DNA from: Candidatus Zhuqueibacterota bacterium 4484_87
GTDB lineage: Bacteria; Zhuqueibacterota; Zhuqueibacteria; Thermofontimicrobiales; Thermofontimicrobiaceae
Assembly: GCA_002085355.1 (NCBI GenBank)
Contig: NATN01000114.1
Coordinates: 1-7,825 of the forward strand
Direction of reading: 5' to 3'
Length of the DNA stretch: 7,825 bases
Below are positions 1 through 6,606 of the stretch, piece by piece. Each line of letters starts with the position of its first letter. The first letter of the stretch is position 1. Position numbers and translations under genes: made by a program. A model generated the notes under the pieces. That model worked only from the letters and a program-made list of their open reading frames with translations, was not told the origin of the DNA and made no database searches.

Positions 1-329
1 CTGAGGATTATTTTTGCGGTTCTTACGGTTTTGTCGCGGAAGATCAATATCGCGAATACACAACGCCCTACGCTGGTATGCCGCAGGTGATTAAGCCGGA
101 CGGGCTGTGGAATTCCCAGCAACGTTTCGGCCTGTATCGTTGGCACATCATGGATCCCATTCGTTTTGAGAAAGATCTGCGCGTCACAATTCAGGCGCTG
201 GGCTGGCGCTCCGGCGGGCGATATTTGCCGCTGCAAGATGACATTTCTTCGGTGGCATTTTGGTATCAAACAGAACCGCACGCGCCGTTTCCGCCGCTGC
301 CGGCGAAGGATGATTTAGAGATCAAATGA
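1..329 (+). CDS. DUF2961/GH172-family glycosidase, C-terminal fragment
   Basis: The reading frame is already open at base 3 and ends at TGA 327-329, so only the last 108 or so residues are present. The visible protein starts with EDYFCGSYGF and continues with TPYAGMP, an RFGLYRWHIMDPIRFEKD block, then QALGWRSGGRYLPLQDD and AFWYQTEPH near the end. These blocks are recognised signatures of the DUF2961 family, now GH172, whose characterised members act on furanosides (difructose anhydrides, alpha-D-fructofuranosides and arabinofuranosides). The 'EDYF' segment is a highly conserved family motif in the active-site half of the domain. The only in-frame ATG visible (78) is internal to the domain and is not the real start. 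Export cannot be judged because the N-terminus lies outside the window. Neighbouring GH3 enzymes support a role in oligosaccharide breakdown; the exact substrate is not determinable. Confidence 0.88.
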   Translation, partial: EDYFCGSYGFVAEDQYREYTTPYAGMPQVIKPDGLWNSQQRFGLYRWHIMDPIRFEKDLRVTIQALGWRSGGRYLPLQDDISSVAFWYQTEPHAPFPPLPAKDDLEIK

Positions 330-604
330 AAAATGACTTTGGCGGATTAAAGGAATAACTTGCTTTTTGCAAAATTTTGTTTTGAAAAAAATATTAATTA
401 TTTTTTCGCCACCAAGACTCAAAGATCACGCCGTAGGTGGATTCGTCTTCGGAATGACCTTTGTAGCTAATCATTTTTTAATTTGCAAAAGTTTAATTGC
501 TATATTTTAAGGAAAATCAGGGCAGTGGCGGGGCTTCGTGGTTTTCGTGCACTTCGTGGTTTTTCAAATTTACAAAAGTTTAGCAAATAATTACCTCAAA
601 AACG
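330..604. other. AT-rich non-coding spacer after the GH172 gene
   Basis: I see no credible gene here. The stretch holds poly-A/T tracts (380-406), a short hairpin at 435-460 (AGGT..ATTC / GAAT.ACCT around a 7-nt loop), and a near-identical 16-mer twice: AATTTGCAAAAGTTTA at 480-495 and AATTTACAAAAGTTTA at 567-582. It also contains the CGCCACC...CTTCGTGG repeat material listed separately. No convincing rho-independent terminator for the GH172 gene is visible; TTTTGCAAAA at 364-373 is palindromic but has no GC stem. Confidence 0.6.
407..564. repeat. Degenerate intergenic repeat, left of the ATPase gene
   Basis: The left edge CGCCACCAAGACTCAAAG (407-424) and the right part GTGGCGGGGCTTCGTGG (525-541) begin with complementary 6-mers (CGCCAC / GTGGCG). 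The right part contains CTTCGTGGTTTT twice, at 534-545 and 552-563, 18 bp apart. The longer form CTTCGTGGTTTTT (552-564) recurs at 2190-2202 on the other side of the ATPase gene in the same orientation. Loosely palindromic 'accacgaag...cttcgtggt' spacers are common in intergenic regions of many environmental bacterial genomes; that comparison is from memory. No coding capacity is seen. Confidence 0.5.
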
Positions 605-694
605 ATATTTTGGCTTGACTTTGCCAATTTTATTTATTATATTGGCTCATAATAGCCAATATTATCACTTATATTGGAATTAAAATGCCAATAT
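605..694. promoter_or_regulatory. Phased array of three CCAAT/ATTGG palindromes (putative operator)
   Basis: Palindrome 1 has TTGGC (610-614) facing GCCAA (623-627). Palindrome 2 has a perfect 9-bp pair, ATATTGGCT (639-647) and AGCCAATAT (654-662). Palindrome 3 has a 7-bp pair, ATATTGG (671-677) and CCAATAT (688-694). GCCAAT begins at 623, 655 and 687, and the facing half-site (TTTGGC, ATTGGC, ATTGGA) at 609, 641 and 673, so both sets repeat at exactly 32 bp, about three helical turns. The array spans the -35 box, the -10 box, the predicted transcription start and the start codon. A dimeric repressor binding cooperatively to one face of the helix would fit. The binder is unknown; the helix-turn-helix in the ATPase itself is one candidate. 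Confidence 0.65.
615..643 (+). promoter_or_regulatory. Sigma-70-type promoter of the ATPase gene
   Basis: TTGACT (615-620) as -35 and TATATT (638-643) as -10 are separated by exactly 17 bp. The predicted transcript would start near 650, leaving a leader of about 35 nt before the ATG at 685. Each hexamer differs from the TTGACA/TATAAT consensus by one or two bases. The boxes are embedded in the palindrome array: -35 in the spacer of palindrome 1, -10 overlapping the left arm of palindrome 2. The assignment is by sequence only. Confidence 0.62.
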
Positions 695-2112
695 CACAGA
701 AAGAATTAGCAAATCAAAATCCCTGGTGGGAGAACAAAGCTGCCATTCATGATGATTTTAAAATCAAGGAATTTGAAGAGAGCCAGCTCCAATATTTTCA
801 TCCGCTTCTTTCAAAAAAATACAAGCCATTCTCGTTAAATATCGTACGAGGCCCCCGTCAGGTCGGAAAATCAACATCATTAAAACTGCTCATCCGCAAT
901 TTGCTTGCCAGGGGAACAAATCCATATTCCATATTTTTCTTTGATTGCGAAATGTTGTTCACATCCCTTGAAATTAAAGAAATTATCGAAGCATATTTCA
1001 ATTTCCTTAGTCTTATGAGAATTAGGGGCACTACCTACATTTTTCTCGACGAAATTACATCAGTGCCTGACTGGAGCAGAATTATCAAATTTCTCATAGA
1101 CAGCGGCATATTTCAAAAATCTGTGCTATTTTTAAGCGGTTCAAATGCCATTGATTTGAAAAAAGGCGCTGATCGATTGCCGGGACGCAGAGGTTCGGGA
1201 ACTGAATGGAAAATGCTTCCTGTGTCTTTTCGAACATTCATTCAATTGACGGATAAAAAACTTTTTGAAGAAATTCCTCCGTTGCCCGTAACATCATTCT
1301 CGGTAAATGAAATTTATGAAGCCTCTGTGCCGCTTTTTCCCCATAACGATAAATTGGCCAAACTGTTGAACTCTTACCTTGTTAGCGGCGGATTCCCTAA
1401 AATTCTAAATGCCAATTTGCAAAACATCCAAATCCCACAAGAATTGTATACTAATTACCTGGCTTGGATTCGTGGAGATATTGCCAAGCATATAAAAAAT
1501 GAACGTCGCGGACTTCAAATCTTGACTGAGCTGCAATCGGTAATGAGTAGCCGCATTGGGTGGGACAATATTGCCAAGAAAATTGGCAGCGTATCTCATC
1601 ATACCATAGAGGATAACATTGCAATATTTGAGGGTATATTTTTAGGTAAACCACTTTATCAATTTGATTTTCATAAAAAACAATTTTCATATCGTAAAGC
1701 CAAAAAATTTTATTTTCTGGACAATCTTATCTATTTCATTATCAAAGGTATTCATGAAAAATGGAACGACATTTACCGGAAAAGCCTGGAATTAGTTCAG
1801 GATTCTTCTCAATGCGGGAAATTGGTGGAGCAGCTTGTTTGTAACCATCTATTCCGCCTTCCCGAAGATTACTTTGGGGACAATCTTGGCTTCTTCAGCA
1901 ACAAGAGTGAAGTTGATTTTCTTTTGCTTTTGAACAATGAAATCTATCCTATTGAAGTGAAATATCAACAATCATTCTCAGAGTTCGATTTTATGCCGTT
2001 CAAAAAATTAGGGTTTCCAAAGGGAATAGTGATCACGAAAAGTACATTAGCTAAAAAAGATAATTATATTGCAATACCGACTCCAATTTTTCTTAGCATG
2101 TTGGATATTTAA
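685..2112 (+). CDS. AAA_14/DUF4143 ATPase with HTH and PD-(D/E)XK nuclease-like domain
   Basis: This 475-residue protein is of the AAA_14 plus DUF4143 type, soluble and probably cytoplasmic. An N-terminal 'NPWWE' lead-in precedes Walker A GPRQVGKS (residues 56-63, K62). Walker B is YIFLDEI (118-124, D122/E123). A sensor-like SGSN (about 151-154) and LPGRRG (165-170) follow. Residues about 292-316 (GWDNIAKKIGSVSHHTIEDN and following) read as a helix-turn-helix. The C-terminus carries D411 of 'EVDF' and E424-V-K426, the spacing of a PD-(D/E)XK nuclease core, so the catalytic residues look intact. The ATG at 685 gives the usual family N-terminus, with only a weak GGA (676-678) as ribosome site. 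The gene is visibly more AT-rich than the flanking glycosidases and sits between repeat-bearing spacers, which suggests acquisition. The biological role of this family is poorly known; DNA-related or mobile/defence roles are guesses. Confidence 0.88.
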   Translation: MPISQKELANQNPWWENKAAIHDDFKIKEFEESQLQYFHPLLSKKYKPFSLNIVRGPRQVGKSTSLKLLIRNLLARGTNPYSIFFFDCEMLFTSLEIKEIIEAYFNFLSLMRIRGTTYIFLDEITSVPDWSRIIKFLIDSGIFQKSVLFLSGSNAIDLKKGADRLPGRRGSGTEWKMLPVSFRTFIQLTDKKLFEEIPPLPVTSFSVNEIYEASVPLFPHNDKLAKLLNSYLVSGGFPKILNANLQNIQIPQELYTNYLAWIRGDIAKHIKNERRGLQILTELQSVMSSRIGWDNIAKKIGSVSHHTIEDNIAIFEGIFLGKPLYQFDFHKKQFSYRKAKKFYFLDNLIYFIIKGIHEKWNDIYRKSLELVQDSSQCGKLVEQLVCNHLFRLPEDYFGDNLGFFSNKSEVDFLLLLNNEIYPIEVKYQQSFSEFDFMPFKKLGFPKGIVITKSTLAKKDNYIAIPTPIFLSMLDI

Positions 2113-2203
2113 AACCACAAAAGACGCAGAGCAGGCACAATGGATACAAAGAATACTTTCTGAAAATAAATAAGCAAATCCTTCGTTCCCTTCGTGGTTT
2201 TTG
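2111..2203. repeat. Imperfect palindromic repeat, right of the ATPase gene
   Basis: The element begins at the ATPase stop codon: AAAACCAC (2111-2118) is perfectly complementary to GTGGTTTT (2194-2201), and the arms continue imperfectly inward (ACAAAAGACGCAGAG against CTTCGTTCCCTTCGT). The 13-mer CTTCGTGGTTTTT (2190-2202) is identical to 552-564 on the left side of the gene. It could act as a weak transcript-end structure for the ATPase, but it is too broken to call a terminator with confidence. Confidence 0.5.
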
Positions 2204-2246
2204 TTAATTTTTTTCACTTTTGGAGAATTTAGTCTGCAATTAAATT

Positions 2247-2252
2247 GGGAGA
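2247..2252 (+). promoter_or_regulatory. Ribosome binding site deciding the GH3-1 start
   Basis: GGGAGA lies 7 nt before ATG 2260. An in-frame TTG at 2245 would lengthen the protein by five residues but would place the start on top of this site and would put MGETQ before an otherwise well-formed MKKF signal peptide, so ATG 2260 is preferred. Confidence 0.75.
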
Positions 2253-2259
2253 AACTCAA

Positions 2260-4887
2260 ATGAAAAAATTCACGATCAGCATCTTCATCCTACTTCTTTC
2301 TCTGACGTTGCTCGTTCCGGCTTCAATCTGCCAGCAAAAAGATTTTCGCAATCCCAAATTGCCAATCGAACTGCGGGTCGAATTACTTTTACAGCAGATG
2401 ACGCTGGAAGAAAAAATCGCTCAAATGCAATGTGAACTTTTGAATTTAGATGAAAAATATGAATTCCCGCAACAGGGAATCGGTCAACTGGCAGTTCCCC
2501 TAAGAAAATTTGACGCAAAAGCTGGCGCTGAAAAATATAATGAGCTGCAAAAGAAAATTCTTGAAACAACCCGATTGGGAATCCCTGTCATCATTCACGA
2601 CGAAGCGCTCCACGGGCTGGTTGCCAAAAAAGCAACCAGTTTTCCCCAGGCCATCGGACTTGCAAGTACCTGGAATCCGGATTTAATGTACTTGATCGCC
2701 AGCGCCGCTGCCGAAGAAACTAAAAGCCGCGGTATCCACCAGATTCTTTCTCCGGTGGTAAATATTGCACGTGATATGCGCTGGGGAAGAGTAGAAGAGA
2801 CGTACGGAGAAGATACCTATCTGACCTCGAAAATGGGCGTGGCTTTTTGCAAGGCTTTTGAAGAAAAAAACATCATTACCACTCCCAAACATTACGTGGC
2901 AAACATCGGCGATGGCGGCAGGGACAGTAATCCGGTGCATTTCAGCGAACGGCTGCTGCGGGAAATTTATTTTCCTGCATTCAAAGCCTGTTTTCAGCAG
3001 GCAGGTGCGCGTTCTGTGATGGCGGCTTACAATTCTTTCGATGGCATTCCGTGCAGTTCCAACCGCTGGCTTTTGACCGATATTTTGCGGAACGAATGGG
3101 GATTCAAAGGATTTGTAGTTTCCGATTACGGCTCTGTGGGCGGGATATTTGATTTACATCATACGGCGGGTTCCAAAGAAGAAACTGCTGCGCAAGCCGT
3201 CGCTGCCGGCATGGATGTAGAATTGCCCGGAATTTACATCTTTGGAGATCCGTTGAAAAATGCTGTTAAAACCGGAATGCTGGACGAATCCGTGATTAAC
3301 ACTGCCGTGCGTCGAATTTTGCGGGCAAAATTTGAATTGGGGTTATTTGAAAATCCATTTGTCCATCCGCAAAAAGCGGAACAGATTAACGATTGCGAGG
3401 CGCATCGAAAGTTGGCGCTGGAGGCTGCCCGCCAGTCCATTGTTTTGTTGAAAAATGAAAATCATTTGCTCCCATTGTCGAAAAAAATCAAATCAATCGC
3501 GGTTTTGGGGCCTCTGGCTGATAAAGCCAAACTCGGCGGATACAGCGGCTTTGGCATGAAAAAAGTGTCACTTCTTGAAGGGTTGAAGAACAAATTGGGC
3601 GATGATGTGAAAATTTTCTTTGAAAGAGGCGCGGAATTGGGTTCTGTCTCACTTCCGCCCATTCCGGGGAAATTTTTGCGGACCTCAAAAGCTTCCGCCG
3701 CAAGAAAAGGCTTGACCGGTGAATATTTTGACAATAAAAATTTGCAGGGAAAACCGGTTTTAGTGCGCACTGACGAGAAAATTTACTTCGACTATGCAAG
3801 CGGCTCGCCGGATTCGACATTGCCAGCCGACCAATTTTCCGTGCGCTGGACGGGAAAACTTGTTCCGCCAAAAACCGGCATGTATAAATTGGGACTGAGC
3901 ACAGACGATGGCGTAAGATTTTATCTCGACGGCAAACTGCTCGTTGATCAATGGCGGGACAGAGGCACGACCACAGATCTGGTCAAAATAAATCTTGAGG
4001 CAGGCAGGGAATACGATGTAAAAATTGAATACTACGAAAACGGCGGTTACGCATTTGCCAGCTTTGGCTGGGATTTTGTGACCGGAGAAGATAAATTGCT
4101 CGAGCAAGCGGTTGCAACGGCGAAGAAATCAGACGCGGCAATCATCGTAGCTGGCATTGTCGAAGGCGAAGGCAAAGACCGCGCCAATCTGGATTTGTCC
4201 CCGGCACAGGAAAAATTAATCTCTGCTGTGGCAAAAACAGGCGTGCCGACAATCGTTGTTCTGGAAACAGGAAGCGCTGTAACCATGAGCAATTGGATTG
4301 ACCAAATTGATGCCATTGTGCAGGCGTGGTATCCCGGCGAAGAAGGCGGAAATGGGCTGGCAGATGTTCTTTTCGGTGACTACAATCCCGGAGGAAAATT
4401 ACCGATTACATTTCCCCAGTTCGTGGGCCAATGTCCCCTTTATTACAACCACAAACCCACCGGCAGAGGCTACGATTACGCGGACATGTCGGGCAAGCCG
4501 CTGTTTCCTTTCGGCTATGGCTTGAGTTACACGACTTTTTCTTACGGCGATATTCAATTATCCTCAGATAAAATCAAACCGGACGAAAATGTGACCGTTG
4601 TCGTTGAAATCGAAAATTCAGGAAAAATCAAGGGTGATGAGGTCGTTCAGCTTTATCTGCACGACACGGTTGCCAGCGTGGCGCGCCCGGTAAAAGAATT
4701 AAGAAGGTTCAAAAGAATTACTCTGGAACCAGGAGAAAAAAGAAAAGTTACTTTTACCCTGACGCCGGAAGATTTTGCATTTTATGATGCTTCCATGAAA
4801 AAAATCGTAGAACCAGGAACGATAGAAATTCTCATTGGCAGTTCGTCTGAGGATATTCGTTCCAAGGCTGAATTGGAAATTTTATAG
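2260..4887 (+). CDS. Secreted GH3 beta-glucosidase-like enzyme with inserted PA14 domain
   Basis: An 875-residue retaining glycosidase. A Sec signal peptide (MKKF, hydrophobic run to about residue 20, likely cleavage near C24-Q25; not a canonical lipobox) predicts export to the periplasm or beyond. The GH3 N-terminal barrel shows MTLEEKIAQM, the HDEALHG block (113-119), RWGR (174-177) with YGED, PKH (209-211) and the nucleophile D289 in VVSDYG. The GH3 C-domain is split by a PA14 domain (about 484-606, GLTGEYFD to FGWDF), then resumes with VEGEGKDR, in which E637 is the likely acid/base. A fibronectin-III-like domain (VVQLYLHD to VEPGTIEILIG) closes the protein. All catalytic features look intact. 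The architecture matches PA14-bearing beta-glucosidases, but GH3 enzymes also hydrolyse xylosides and arabinosides, so substrate is a family-based guess. The homologous GH3 gene downstream suggests duplication and divergence. Confidence 0.92.
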   Translation: MKKFTISIFILLLSLTLLVPASICQQKDFRNPKLPIELRVELLLQQMTLEEKIAQMQCELLNLDEKYEFPQQGIGQLAVPLRKFDAKAGAEKYNELQKKILETTRLGIPVIIHDEALHGLVAKKATSFPQAIGLASTWNPDLMYLIASAAAEETKSRGIHQILSPVVNIARDMRWGRVEETYGEDTYLTSKMGVAFCKAFEEKNIITTPKHYVANIGDGGRDSNPVHFSERLLREIYFPAFKACFQQAGARSVMAAYNSFDGIPCSSNRWLLTDILRNEWGFKGFVVSDYGSVGGIFDLHHTAGSKEETAAQAVAAGMDVELPGIYIFGDPLKNAVKTGMLDESVINTAVRRILRAKFELGLFENPFVHPQKAEQINDCEAHRKLALEAARQSIVLLKNENHLLPLSKKIKSIAVLGPLADKAKLGGYSGFGMKKVSLLEGLKNKLGDDVKIFFERGAELGSVSLPPIPGKFLRTSKASAARKGLTGEYFDNKNLQGKPVLVRTDEKIYFDYASGSPDSTLPADQFSVRWTGKLVPPKTGMYKLGLSTDDGVRFYLDGKLLVDQWRDRGTTTDLVKINLEAGREYDVKIEYYENGGYAFASFGWDFVTGEDKLLEQAVATAKKSDAAIIVAGIVEGEGKDRANLDLSPAQEKLISAVAKTGVPTIVVLETGSAVTMSNWIDQIDAIVQAWYPGEEGGNGLADVLFGDYNPGGKLPITFPQFVGQCPLYYNHKPTGRGYDYADMSGKPLFPFGYGLSYTTFSYGDIQLSSDKIKPDENVTVVVEIENSGKIKGDEVVQLYLHDTVASVARPVKELRRFKRITLEPGEKRKVTFTLTPEDFAFYDASMKKIVEPGTIEILIGSSSEDIRSKAELEIL

Positions 4888-4894
4888 GAATAAA

Positions 4895-4942
4895 AAATTT
4901 GGACACGGATGCACGCGGATTATGCGGATTTCCACGGATTTT
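4895..4942 (+). repeat. Direct repeat copy 1 (GGACACGGATGCACGCGGATTA family), half element
   Basis: It matches 5119-5166 at 44 of 48 positions, including an identical 22-mer from GGACAC to GGATTA (4901-4922). This copy has only the left arm: the downstream sequence turns AT-rich and lacks the AAATCTGCGG...CTGCGTGC arm present in copy 2. Similar 'cacggat...gcggatt' spacers occur widely in environmental genomes, as I recall them. Confidence 0.8.
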
Positions 4943-5027
4943 TTAAAATAAATTGCTTTTGTAACAAAGAAAAAAGCAAAATCACACAGTGAAAATTTTG
5001 AGTAGAATAGCAATGGAATAGAATAAA

Positions 5028-5083
5028 AGCCTTACGGCTAAATTCCGAGATCCTGCCGCATTGGGATGAATTTTGAGCGGCAG
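5028..5083. repeat. Two short inverted repeats in the GH3-GH3 spacer
   Basis: AGCC (5028-5031) and GGCT (5036-5039) enclose the 4-nt loop TTAC. CTGCCGC (5053-5059) and GCGGCAG (5077-5083) are perfect 7-bp arms around a 17-nt loop. The pair sits between the two direct repeat copies. It may be the remnant of a small repetitive element; no function can be assigned. Confidence 0.45.
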
Positions 5084-5118
5084 CCTTTTACAAACCATCA
5101 AGCTTTAACTGATGAAAT

Positions 5119-5197
5119 AAATTAGGACACGGATGCACGCGGATTAAACGGATTTCCGCGGATTTTAAATCTGCGGAAATCAGCGAAATCTGCGTGC
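5119..5197 (+). repeat. Direct repeat copy 2, complete hairpin element upstream of GH3-2
   Basis: Bases 5119-5166 repeat 4895-4942. This copy continues into a complementary arm. An inner stem pairs 5151-5163 with 5169-5181 (13 pairs, 5-nt loop) and an outer stem pairs 5135-5145 with 5187-5197 (11 pairs), in one register with a symmetric 5x5 internal loop. Of the 24 pairs, 22 are Watson-Crick and two (5160/5172 and 5141/5191) are G-T, which become G-U in a + strand transcript. It ends 38 nt before the ATG at 5236, so if transcribed it lies in the leader of the GH3 mRNA. Confidence 0.75.
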
Positions 5198-5220
5198 TAT
5201 TAAGAGCAATCAACAAACAA

Positions 5221-5226
5221 AAAGGA
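5221..5226 (+). promoter_or_regulatory. Ribosome binding site deciding the GH3-2 start
   Basis: AAAGGA lies 9 nt before ATG 5236; a second AAGGA (5228-5232) is too close at 3 nt. An upstream in-frame GTG at 5194 lies inside the right arm of the repeat hairpin and would add 14 residues before the signal peptide, so it is rejected as the start. Confidence 0.65.
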
Positions 5227-6598
5227 AAAGGATCAATGAACCACCACTTCGCATTAGAGACAACGTTTTTTTTAATTCCTTTATTTTTCTTCTTTGCTTT
5301 TGCAATCGGTCAGGTCAAGTCTGGCGATGAACCAGCTTTCAAAAACCCGAACCTTCCTCTTCGAGACCGCGTGGATGACTTGATTTCTCGCATGACTTTG
5401 GAAGAGAAAATCTCCCAGATGGTCCACGATGCTCCGGCAATCGAAAGGCTGGGAATTCCCAAATATAATTGGTGGAACGAATGTTTGCACGGCGTTGCTC
5501 GCGCCGGAAGAGCTACAGTATTTCCGCAAGCCATCGGATTGGCAGCGACGTGGGACACGGAACTTATCTATCGCATGGCTACTGCTATTTCCGATGAAGC
5601 GCGCGCTAAACATCACGAATTTGTGCGGCGCGGCAAGAGGCATATTTATCAGGGACTCACTTTCTGGTCGCCGAACATCAATATTTTTCGCGATCCTCGC
5701 TGGGGACGCGGACAGGAAACTTACGGCGAAGATCCGTTTTTGGCTGGCAAATTGGCAGTGCAATTTGTCCGCGGCTTGCAGGGTAACGATGAGCGCTATT
5801 TAAAATTGGTCGCCACGATCAAACATTACGCTGTGCACAGCGGCCCCGAGCCGGACAGACATTCGTTCGATGCAATTGTGGATGATCGGGATTTTCGCGA
5901 GACCTATCTCCCCCATTTCCGCATGGGCGTTGTCCAGGGTGGCTCCTACTCCGTGATGTGCGCCTACAATCGATTCCGCGGCGAAGCCTGTTGCGGCAGC
6001 GATTTTTTGCTCAATAAAATTCTTCGCGACGATTGGGGTTTTGAAGGATACGTAGTCTCCGATTGCGGCGCTATCTGGGATTTTTACACCGGACACAAAG
6101 TTGTTGAAACCCCGCCCGAGGCAGCGGCTCTGGGCGTAATTTCCGGAACTGATTTGAATTGCGGAAGCGTTTATCCGGCGCTGAAAGAGGCAGTGCAAAA
6201 GGGCCTCATCTCCGAAGCGGAGATCGATCGGGCGGTAAAACGACTTTTCACAGCAAGGATGAAATTGGGCATGTTCGACCCGCCGGAGATGGTGAAATAT
6301 GCGCAAATTCCCTATAACGTTGTTGATTGTCCAGAGCATCGGCAATTGGCGCTGGAAACTGCGCGCAAATCAATTGTGCTGTTGAAAAATGAAAATAATT
6401 TGCTGCCATTGTCCAAAAATTTGAAAAAAATTGCCGTCATCGGGCCCAACGCGGACGACGTGTTGGTTCTTCTGGGAAATTATCACGGCACTCCGGTTGA
6501 CCCGGTCACTCCTTTGCGCGGCATCAAAGAAAAGATCGGTGCCACAACGGAAATTTTGTATGCGCAAGGATGCGAATTGGCGGAAAATATGCCTTCAT

Positions 6599-6606
6599 TC
6601 GCGTTG
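6599..6606 (+). other. Site of the -1 frameshift in GH3-2
   Basis: The upstream frame reads ENMPSF up to base 6600 and then FALCRKML, which fits nothing. The frame one base back reads VVPENALFVDEK from 6603 and then GLTAEYFD at 6651. One missing base in 'TTC GC GTT GTG CCG' restores ENMPSFAVVPENALF, similar to the SLPPIPGKFL stretch before the PA14 domain of the upstream paralogue. There is no homopolymer at the site and no convincing slippery heptamer. Confidence 0.75.

Larger units (their letters stand above)
4888..5235. other. Non-coding spacer between the two GH3 genes
   Basis: This 348-nt stretch has no credible gene. In order it carries a 48-bp repeat (4895-4942), an AT-rich stretch, two small inverted repeats (5028-5083), a second repeat copy that forms a long hairpin (5119-5197), and the ribosome site for the next gene. 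No clear terminator for the first GH3 gene and no clear promoter for the second is visible, so whether the two are co-transcribed is undecided. Confidence 0.7.

Noticed and set aside
364..385. Terminator after the GH172 gene
   Set aside because: TTTTGCAAAA followed by T-rich sequence is palindromic but has almost no GC pairs, so a stable stem is unlikely.
605..694. Possible CRISPR array because of the 32-bp periodicity
   Set aside because: Only the half-sites repeat, not a full-length conserved repeat with unique spacers, and the array runs into the coding start; an operator explanation fits better.
2245..2259. TTG at 2245 as start of GH3-1
   Set aside because: It overlaps the GGGAGA ribosome site that serves ATG 2260, and would disturb the signal peptide start.
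3488..4107. Several 100-127-codon open frames on the - strand inside GH3-1
   Set aside because: They overlap each other and the intact GH3 coding sequence, with no family resemblance.
5800..6345. Open frame of 181 codons on the - strand inside GH3-2
   Set aside because: It lies antisense to strongly conserved GH3 barrel sequence, has no recognisable domain and no evident ribosome site; a shadow of codon bias.
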